Shown one piece after another: positions 1 to 4,447 of a stretch of 10,033 nucleotides of DNA (position 1 is the stretch's first letter; the number at the start of each line of letters is the position of its first letter). A model generated the notes under the pieces. The model saw only the letters and a program-made list of their open reading frames with translations, was not told where the DNA came from and did not search any database. Made by a program: the position numbers and the translations under genes. Source of the DNA: an uncultured Collinsella sp. (lineage in GTDB: Bacteria > Actinomycetota > Coriobacteriia > Coriobacteriales > Coriobacteriaceae); contig CABTAA010000046.1 in assembly GCA_902482615.1 (NCBI GenBank), forward strand, positions 1 to 10,033. Direction: 5' to 3'.

Positions 1-1
1 G

Positions 2-160
2 GCCGAGTTTATCCTGGCCGGCGCCACCTGCGTGTCGGTCGGCATGGCCAACTTCGTCGATCCGTGCGCTTCGCTCAAGATCGCGCACGAGCTCGAGGCC
101 TGGGCTGAGTCCCAAGGCGTGAAGGACATCAACGAACTGGTAGGTGCTTTCGAATGCTAG
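2..160 (+). CDS. pyrD: Dihydroorotate dehydrogenase, C-terminal end (partial)
   Basis: This is the last 52 codons of a gene that begins before the window; base 1 belongs to the preceding codon. The translation reads AEFILAGATCVSVGMANFVD and continues to a TAG at 158-160. It matches the end of class 1 (PyrD/PyrDB-type) dihydroorotate dehydrogenases, where the AGA..V..G.ANF segment forms the last strand and phosphate-binding loop of the FMN-binding TIM barrel. The enzyme oxidises dihydroorotate to orotate, the fourth step of pyrimidine synthesis. The usual Thr of GTANF is Met here. The stop overlaps the pyrF start by 7 nt, which suggests translational coupling and supports the identity. Whether it is the NAD-linked PyrDB form, which needs PyrK, cannot be told from this fragment. 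Confidence 0.87.
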   Translation, partial: AEFILAGATCVSVGMANFVDPCASLKIAHELEAWAESQGVKDINELVGAFEC

Positions 161-870
161 AGACCGATGCCCGCGACCGCGTAATCGTCGCTCTCGACTG
201 CGACCGCGAGCGTGCGCTCGAGCTTGCCCACGAGCTTTCGGGCCATGCCGCCTGGCTTAAGGTTGGTATGACGCTCTATTACGCTGAGGGCCCCGAGATC
301 GTCAAGACCTTTAAGGACCTGGGCTTTAAGGTCTTCCTTGACCTTAAGTTCCATGATATTCCGCATCAGGTTCGCGGTGCCGCCCGTTCGGCCTCGCTTG
401 CCGGTGCCGACCTGCTCTCGGTTCACGGCTTGGGTTCGGGCGCCATGCTCGCTGCCTGCCGCGAGGGTGCCGAGGAGGCGCGCGAGGACCGCGCCAAGCT
501 CGTCGCCATCACCGTGCTCACGAGCATGAATCAGGATGCCTTGAGCGAGATCGGCGTCGAGTCGCCCGTGGCCGAGGAGGCCGCCCGCCTGGCAAAGCTC
601 GCTCAGGCCAACGGCATCGATGGCATCGTGTGCTCGCCGATGGAGGCTCACGACATGCGTGAGCTGCTGGGCCCTGATGCCCTGATCGTGACTCCGGGTG
701 TGCGTCCGGTGGGCGCCGCCCTTGGTGACCAGTCCCGCGTGGCGACGCCTTCCCAGGCTATCGAGCGTGGCGCAAGCCACATTGTGGTGGGCCGTCCCAT
801 CACCGGTGCCGACGATCCGGTTGCCGCCTTTGACGCCATCGTCGCTGAGCTGGTCGAAAACGTCGCGTAA
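154..870 (+). CDS. pyrF: Orotidine 5'-phosphate decarboxylase
   Basis: PyrF decarboxylates OMP to UMP, the last step of de novo UMP synthesis, in the cytoplasm. The 238-residue length is normal for the bacterial PyrF family. Visible signature elements are VALD (12-15), LKVG (35-38, with Lys36), the catalytic DLKFHDIP block (63-70, with Asp63, Lys65 and Asp68 as the charged catalytic network), TPGVRP (180-185), a GDQ-R phosphate-loop segment (191-195) and VVGRPIT (211-217), which binds the phosphate. The ATG at 154 sits inside the end of pyrD (7-nt overlap). Only a weak GGTAGG-type ribosome site precedes it, so translation is probably coupled to pyrD. In many actinobacteria pyrF lies directly upstream of mihF and gmk, as it does here. 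The reading frame is intact. Confidence 0.97.
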   Translation: MLETDARDRVIVALDCDRERALELAHELSGHAAWLKVGMTLYYAEGPEIVKTFKDLGFKVFLDLKFHDIPHQVRGAARSASLAGADLLSVHGLGSGAMLAACREGAEEAREDRAKLVAITVLTSMNQDALSEIGVESPVAEEAARLAKLAQANGIDGIVCSPMEAHDMRELLGPDALIVTPGVRPVGAALGDQSRVATPSQAIERGASHIVVGRPITGADDPVAAFDAIVAELVENVA

Positions 871-906
871 AAGATTCCCCTAAGTCACCACTTTTGGGTT
901 TCATTA

Positions 907-973
907 GCACAAAATAGCCCCTGTGCCTGCGTAAACTTTCCCATCCTTTGTGTGGAATCGCAGGTCAGGGGCT
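907..973 (+). repeat. Large imperfect inverted repeat in the pyrF-mihF gap
   Basis: The arms AGCCCCTG (916-923) plus CCTGCG (926-931) pair with CGCAGG (959-964) plus CAGGGGCT (966-973), leaving only a small TG/T internal bulge: 14 base pairs around a 27-nt loop. The loop itself holds TTCC/GGAA. Other pairings compete: GCACA (907-911) with TGTGC (922-926), and CACAAA (908-913) with TTTGTG (947-952). No T-run follows, so this is a poor intrinsic terminator. It could be a folded 3' UTR of pyrF, a small RNA, an intergenic repeat or a protein site. The rest of 871-1109 has no plausible gene. Confidence 0.55.
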
Positions 974-992
974 TAACTTTGGGCGCAGTATA

Positions 993-1021
993 TTGCACTT
1001 TTTGCGGGTATCGTCTAACCT
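993..1021 (+). promoter_or_regulatory. Candidate sigma70-type promoter upstream of mihF
   Basis: TTGCAC (993-998) and TAACCT (1016-1021) are separated by 17 nt. The -35 matches consensus at 5 of 6 positions; the -10 keeps only the first, second and last bases. Transcription would begin near 1028, just before the 1034-1070 inverted repeat, so the repeat would be transcribed into the mihF leader. The call rests on motif matching only. Confidence 0.3.
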
Positions 1022-1033
1022 ATGGAGCCGCGA

Positions 1034-1070
1034 TTGGGCATTTTGTACGTTCTACGTGCTAAAATGCCAA
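1034..1070 (+). promoter_or_regulatory. Inverted repeat overlapping an extended -10 element, upstream of mihF
   Basis: GGCATTTT (1037-1044) is perfectly complementary to AAAATGCC (1061-1068). Inside it the pairing continues through ACGT (1047-1050) and ACGT (1054-1057) around a TCT triloop. Outside, TT/AA adds two pairs after a one-base bulge. The right arm contains TGCTAAAAT (1057-1065), a good extended -10 element (TGn plus 5 of 6 of TATAAT), about 45 nt before the mihF ATG. It may be an operator over a promoter, or a leader hairpin if transcription starts upstream. There is no downstream T-run, so I do not call it a terminator. Confidence 0.45.
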
Positions 1071-1109
1071 TTATTGAATCAGATATAACCCAACTATTTG
1101 GAGGTACGA

Positions 1110-1418
1110 ATGGCACTCCCTCAGCTTACCGATGAGCAGCGCAAGCAGGCTCTTGAGAAGGCTGCTGCCGCACGTCACGCCCGCGCTGAGCTTCGCGAGC
1201 AGATCAAGAAGGGCGAGAAGTCCCTCGAGTCCGTGCTCAACTCCGATGACCCCATCGCTTCCCGCATGAAGGTTTCCACCCTCATCGAGTCTCTCCCTGG
1301 TTATGGCAAGGCCAAGGCCGCCAAGATCATGGAGGAGCTCGGTATCTCCGCTACCCGTCGCGTCCAGGGCCTCGGCGTCCGTCAGCGCGAGCAGCTCCTC
1401 GAGCAGCTGACCAAATAA
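1110..1418 (+). CDS. mihF: Actinobacterial integration host factor (mIHF-type nucleoid protein)
   Basis: This is a 102-residue basic DNA-binding protein of the family that includes mycobacterial mIHF and Streptomyces sIHF. These proteins bend and compact DNA, support phage integration and affect topology and transcription; they are unrelated in fold to E. coli IHF. A charged N-terminal helix (about 7-37, rich in Lys, Arg, Glu and Ala) is followed by the helix-two-turn-helix core with LPGYGKAKAAKIMEELGI (62-79), then TRRVQGLG (82-89) and a final helix. The start is the ATG at 1110, preceded at 5 nt by a strong GGAGG (1100-1104). A longer in-frame TTG at 1098 overlaps that ribosome site and is unlikely. 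It lies between pyrF and gmk, the classic actinobacterial position. It is the first gene of a tight operon and directly abuts gmk. Confidence 0.93.
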   Translation: MALPQLTDEQRKQALEKAAAARHARAELREQIKKGEKSLESVLNSDDPIASRMKVSTLIESLPGYGKAKAAKIMEELGISATRRVQGLGVRQREQLLEQLTK

Positions 1419-1988
1419 GTGAGCGCTCAGGATTCCAAGCTCTTTGTGATTTCTGGACCGTCAGGCGCAGGCAAGGGTACGCTCGTCACTCGTGTGCGCG
1501 AGCGCCGCTCGAACCTGGGCCTGACGGTTTCGGCTACCACGCGAGCACCACGCAAAGGTGAGGTCGACGGCGTCAACTACTTTTTTCTGACGCGCGAGGA
1601 GTTCGACCGCCGCGTGGCAAACGGTGAGTTTGTTGAGTGGGCCGAGGTTCACGGTAACTGCTACGGCACGTTGGTGAGCGAGGTCGCATCCAAGCTCGCC
1701 TCTGGCGCATCTCTGATTTTGGAGATCGATGTCCAGGGCGCCCTGCAGGTGAAGGAGCGTTTCCCCGAGGCCGTGCTGATCTTTATCAAGCCGCCTTCGC
1801 TTGAGGTGCTCCGCGAGCGTCTAGTCGGTCGCGGTACCGAGACGCCCGAGACGATTGAGCTGCGTATGGCAAACGCCGCCGATGAGCTTGCCCTTGCCGA
1901 CCGCTACGACGACGTCGTGGTTAATGACGATCTCGACCGCGCGACCGATGAGCTCGTTCGCGTTCTCGATATGCATGAAAGGATCTGA
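1419..1988 (+). CDS. gmk: Guanylate kinase
   Basis: Gmk phosphorylates GMP (and dGMP) to GDP with ATP, supplying GTP and dGTP. The 189-residue protein has the P-loop GPSGAGKG (13-20), the GMP-binding block SATTRAPRKGEVDGVNYFF (38-56), a lid-region segment EFVEWAEVHGNCYGT (70-84), the DVQGA strand (104-108) and the arginine-rich segment RERLVGRGTE (132-141). Length and motif order are typical. The GTG start at 1419 follows the mihF TAA with no gap. I see no Shine-Dalgarno ahead of it, so translation probably depends on termination-reinitiation from mihF. The next gene, rpoZ, begins 5 nt after its stop. Guanylate kinase is known as a (p)ppGpp target in several bacteria, but nothing in this sequence tests that. 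Confidence 0.97.
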   Translation: MSAQDSKLFVISGPSGAGKGTLVTRVRERRSNLGLTVSATTRAPRKGEVDGVNYFFLTREEFDRRVANGEFVEWAEVHGNCYGTLVSEVASKLASGASLILEIDVQGALQVKERFPEAVLIFIKPPSLEVLRERLVGRGTETPETIELRMANAADELALADRYDDVVVNDDLDRATDELVRVLDMHERI

Positions 1989-1993
1989 GGTCC

Positions 1994-2275
1994 GTGTCCG
2001 TTGTAAAGCCTTGCATTGACGATCTTCTGGAGAAGACCGATCACAACCGCTTCCTGCTTGCTTCGCTTGCCTCCAAGCGCGCCTGCGATATTAACAGCAT
2101 GCTGCGTGGCCAGCACAACCGCGTGCTTGCCGTCCAGGATGTCGATGACATCACCATCGGGCTTTCCGGTGCCGATACCATTTCGATGGCTATGGACGAG
2201 ATTGTCGACGGCGACATCTCTTACGACGAGGCCCGTTACGAGAAGGCGCTCGGCCACAAGGTTGCTGAAGCCTAA
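1994..2275 (+). CDS. rpoZ: DNA-directed RNA polymerase omega subunit
   Basis: Omega is a small subunit that helps beta' fold and join core RNA polymerase. The 93-residue protein has the family core: DDLLEKTDHNRFLLASLASK (9-28) followed by RACDINSML (29-37), equivalent to the conserved K-R-A-x-x-I-N helix that clamps the beta' C-terminus. A conserved acidic tail follows (GDISYDEARYEKAL, 73-86). The start is a GTG at 1994. TGAGG (1986-1990) overlaps the gmk stop and is close to the start; AAAGGA slightly upstream is an alternative ribosome site. The N-terminus MSVVKP lacks the MAR motif that forms part of the proteobacterial ppGpp site 1. Downstream, thiI begins at the base after the stop codon. 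Confidence 0.93.
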   Translation: MSVVKPCIDDLLEKTDHNRFLLASLASKRACDINSMLRGQHNRVLAVQDVDDITIGLSGADTISMAMDEIVDGDISYDEARYEKALGHKVAEA

Positions 2276-3520
2276 ATGGCGGCTCGCGTCTGCCTGGTCC
2301 ACTATCACGAGGTTGGACTGAAGGGTAAGAACCGCGCACATTTTGAGCATATCCTCATGGATAACATCAAGGCGGCCTTGGCCGCCTTTTCCGTGAATGC
2401 CGTGTCTCGAATTTCCGGTTATATCCTCGTGACCTTTAACGAGCATCAGGCCGACGAGGCGGCGCATGTCATTCGCACCGTTCCCGGCGTTGCTCGTGTG
2501 TCTTTGGCGTATCACACCAATCGCGACCCTCAGGAGTTCTGTTCCGCCGCCGTGAAGGCGCTGCGCGAGTTTGGTTCCTTCGATTCGTTTAAGGTGCACG
2601 CCAAGCGTTCCAATACCGACTATGAGCTCACCTCGATTGACATCAATCGTCAGGTGGGCGAGGTGCTGTGTGAGGCCTTCCCCGATAAAAAGGTTCAAAT
2701 GCACGACCCCGATGCGATGGTGCACGTACTGGTGGTCCAGGGTAGCGTTTATGTGTACGCGCGCTCCGAGCGCGGCGTGGGCGGTCTGCCGGTGGGTTCT
2801 GCCGGCAAGGTCGTGACGCTGCTGTCGTCGGGTATCGATTCTCCGGTGGCGACCTGGATGCTCGCGCGTCGCGGCGCGGTGTGCGTGCCGGTACATTTCT
2901 CAGGTCGTCCGCAGACGCCCGACACGAGCGAGTATTTGGTGCAGGACATCATCCGTGCGCTTGAGCCGGGTGTCCAGATCGGCCGCCTGTACGTGGTGCC
3001 GTTTGGCGACTGCCAGCGTGAGATTTCGGTCACCTGTCCCAGCAACCTGCGCGTGATCATGTATCGCCGCATTATGTATTCGGTTGCCGAGCGCATTGCA
3101 CACATCGAGGGCGCCAAGGCCATCGTGACGGGCGAATCGCTTGGACAGGTTGCCTCCCAAACGCTCGAGAATATCATGGCCGTTAACGAGGCCGTGAAGA
3201 TCCCCGTGTTCCGTCCTCTCATCGGTTCGGACAAGCAGGAGATCATTGCGCGTGCCGAGGAGATCGGTACGTTCGATATCTCGACTGAGGCCGCTCCCGA
3301 CTGCTGCACGCTGTTTATGCCGCGCCGTCCCGAGACGCACGCTAAACTTGATGCCGTGCATGAGGCCTGGGAGTTGTTCGATCATGAGGAGATGATCGAG
3401 CGCCTGCTCAAGCAGACCGAGTACATCGACTTCGAGAGCAACACGTATAAGGCCCCTAAGACCTTAAAACGCAAACATTCGGAGCTTGCTCCGCGTGAGA
3501 TTTACCAAGATCACGAGTAA
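2276..3520 (+). CDS. thiI: tRNA uridine 4-sulfurtransferase / thiazole sulfur-transfer protein
   Basis: ThiI adenylates tRNA uridine-8 and exchanges the oxygen for sulfur to give s4U; in many bacteria it also helps supply sulfur for the thiamine thiazole. The 414-residue protein has an N-terminal ferredoxin-like and THUMP region (about 1-165), the linker GLPVGSAGKV (170-179), a PP-loop pyrophosphatase domain beginning with LLSSGIDSPVATWMLARRG (182-200), YRRIMY (263-268), TGESLGQVASQT (285-296) and PDCC (341-344), which contains the cysteine equivalent to the catalytic Cys344 of E. coli. It has no C-terminal rhodanese domain, like the Bacillus form, so persulfide must come from a partner such as a cysteine desulfurase. 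The second PP-loop residue is Ser185 where Gly is usual (SGGxDS). The ATG immediately follows the rpoZ TAA, and a terminator follows the gene. The reading frame is intact. Confidence 0.96.
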   Translation: MAARVCLVHYHEVGLKGKNRAHFEHILMDNIKAALAAFSVNAVSRISGYILVTFNEHQADEAAHVIRTVPGVARVSLAYHTNRDPQEFCSAAVKALREFGSFDSFKVHAKRSNTDYELTSIDINRQVGEVLCEAFPDKKVQMHDPDAMVHVLVVQGSVYVYARSERGVGGLPVGSAGKVVTLLSSGIDSPVATWMLARRGAVCVPVHFSGRPQTPDTSEYLVQDIIRALEPGVQIGRLYVVPFGDCQREISVTCPSNLRVIMYRRIMYSVAERIAHIEGAKAIVTGESLGQVASQTLENIMAVNEAVKIPVFRPLIGSDKQEIIARAEEIGTFDISTEAAPDCCTLFMPRRPETHAKLDAVHEAWELFDHEEMIERLLKQTEYIDFESNTYKAPKTLKRKHSELAPREIYQDHE

Positions 3521-3530
3521 ATTTGTGCAT

Positions 3531-3563
3531 AGACCGACGATGCGCTTGCATCGTCGGTCTTTT
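3531..3563 (+). terminator. Rho-independent terminator after thiI
   Basis: AGACCGACGATGC (3531-3543) pairs perfectly with GCATCGTCGGTCT (3548-3560): 13 base pairs and a GCTT tetraloop, followed by TTT. It starts 10 nt after the thiI stop and closes the mihF-gmk-rpoZ-thiI operon. The T-tract is short, but the stem is strong. Confidence 0.88.
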
Positions 3564-3637
3564 GCTATCTGGGCTTTTTGCGGCTAAGTGTTCATTTGCT
3601 GACGTGTGCCTGAATAAATGGACAGATTTGTGCAAGG

Positions 3638-3678
3638 TTTTGGTCTGCTTTTGGTTTGACCGCTAAAACCGGTTTTGG
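3638..3678 (+). promoter_or_regulatory. Palindrome and repeated TTTTGG words upstream of comEA
   Basis: AAAACCGGTTTT (3665-3676) is a perfect 12-bp palindrome about 58 nt before the comEA ATG. TTTTGGT occurs at 3638-3644 and 3649-3655 (11 bp apart), and TTTTGG again at 3673-3678 across the right half of the palindrome. A weak promoter, TTGGTC (3640-3645), 18 nt, TAAAAC (3664-3669), would place the palindrome over the -10. This looks like a possible operator for a competence regulator, but no regulator is identified in the window. Confidence 0.35.
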
Positions 3679-3733
3679 GGCGTGGCTGTTGCGGGACTCC
3701 TTTCCTGACACGATGGGGTTGGGAGGGTTTGCT

Positions 3734-4447
3734 ATGGCGCAGCGCGAACAACACGAACGAGTCAAACGGATGGACCGCTTGGCGGACAAGCTGTTCGGTC
3801 ATAAGGCAGTGGTGATGGCGATACTGGTCGTCATTGCGATGGCGAGTGGACTGGCGATGGCGAACCTTGGCGGCGGTGCCGGTGGCGTGTCGTTTGAGCG
3901 CACTGACGGTTCGGGCTCGTTGGTGGAGCCGAGATCCGGTGATGCCTCGAGCGGAAAGACATCCGAAGGTTCTTCGACTAAGGCTTCTGCCGCGGCAGAG
4001 GTCTATGTCGATGTCGATGGCGCCGTTGTGTCGCCCGGCGTATATCGTCTCAAGGACGGCGCGCGGGTGGCTCAGGCGATTGATGCCGCCGGCGGGCTGG
4101 CGCCCGAGGCAGACGTTACGGGGCTCAATCGGGCATCTAAGGTCACTGATGGACAAAAAATCCACGTTCCAACGGTAGGGGAGCAGCAGGCGTCCATTGC
4201 GGAAGCCGGTGTTGATGGTGGGGCTTCCGCATCATCGGGCGTGAGTGGCGCAACAGGCCTAGTAAATATCAATACGGCAAGCGCGGCAGAGCTACAGACG
4301 CTCTCGGGCATCGGTCCCTCCATGGCCCAGTCGATTATCGATGAGCGTACAAAGAACGGTGCTTTTGCCTCGGTTGACGATCTGATGCGTGTGTCGGGAA
4401 TCGGCGAGAAGAAGCTTGCCAAAATCAAAGATTGCATCTGCGTATGA
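3734..4447 (+). CDS. comEA: Competence protein ComEA (membrane-anchored DNA receptor)
   Basis: ComEA binds double-stranded DNA outside the membrane and hands it to the ComEC channel during natural transformation. The 237-residue protein has a short basic N-terminus, one membrane anchor (about 25-44, VVMAILVVIAMASGLAMANL), a Gly/Ser-rich linker, an SLBB domain (about 90-148, with VYVDVDGAVVSPGVYRL) and a second linker. It ends in a tandem helix-hairpin-helix DNA-binding domain (177-237) with VNINTASAAEL, SGIGPSMAQSIID and SGIGEKKLAKI. This is the standard Gram-positive architecture. The ATG at 3734 has an excellent GGGAGGG (3721-3727) six bases upstream; the longer in-frame TTG start at 3656 lacks support. 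The protein ends in an unusual CxC (Cys234, Cys236). The stop overlaps the comEC start by 4 nt. No comEB (dCMP deaminase) lies between them, unlike in Bacillus. Confidence 0.95.
   Translation: MAQREQHERVKRMDRLADKLFGHKAVVMAILVVIAMASGLAMANLGGGAGGVSFERTDGSGSLVEPRSGDASSGKTSEGSSTKASAAAEVYVDVDGAVVSPGVYRLKDGARVAQAIDAAGGLAPEADVTGLNRASKVTDGQKIHVPTVGEQQASIAEAGVDGGASASSGVSGATGLVNINTASAAELQTLSGIGPSMAQSIIDERTKNGAFASVDDLMRVSGIGEKKLAKIKDCICV

Noticed and set aside
157..780. A 207-codon open frame on the minus strand inside pyrF
   Set aside because: It is antisense to pyrF throughout and has composition expected of a shadow frame.
876..904. Weak hairpin CCC-TAAG / CTTTTGGG followed by TTTCATT as a pyrF terminator
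   Set aside because: Only about six pairs with a mismatch and a poor T-tract; too weak to call.
1098..1109. Upstream TTG start adding four residues to mIHF
   Set aside because: The TTG overlaps the GGAGG ribosome site that correctly serves the ATG at 1110.
871..1109. A hidden small gene, tRNA or CRISPR-like repeat in the largest gap
   Set aside because: No frame with a ribosome site, no tRNA-like cloverleaf and no regularly spaced repeats were seen; only the two inverted repeats stand out.
1904..2896. A 330-codon open frame on the minus strand across gmk, rpoZ and thiI
   Set aside because: It lies antisense to three certain genes, its translation is His/Arg-rich without recognisable domains, and it follows the codon pattern of the + strand. 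It is a GC-driven shadow frame.
3656..3733. Upstream TTG start adding 26 residues to ComEA
   Set aside because: The ATG at 3734 has an ideal GGGAGGG at 6 nt, and the extra segment crosses the palindrome and the ribosome site.
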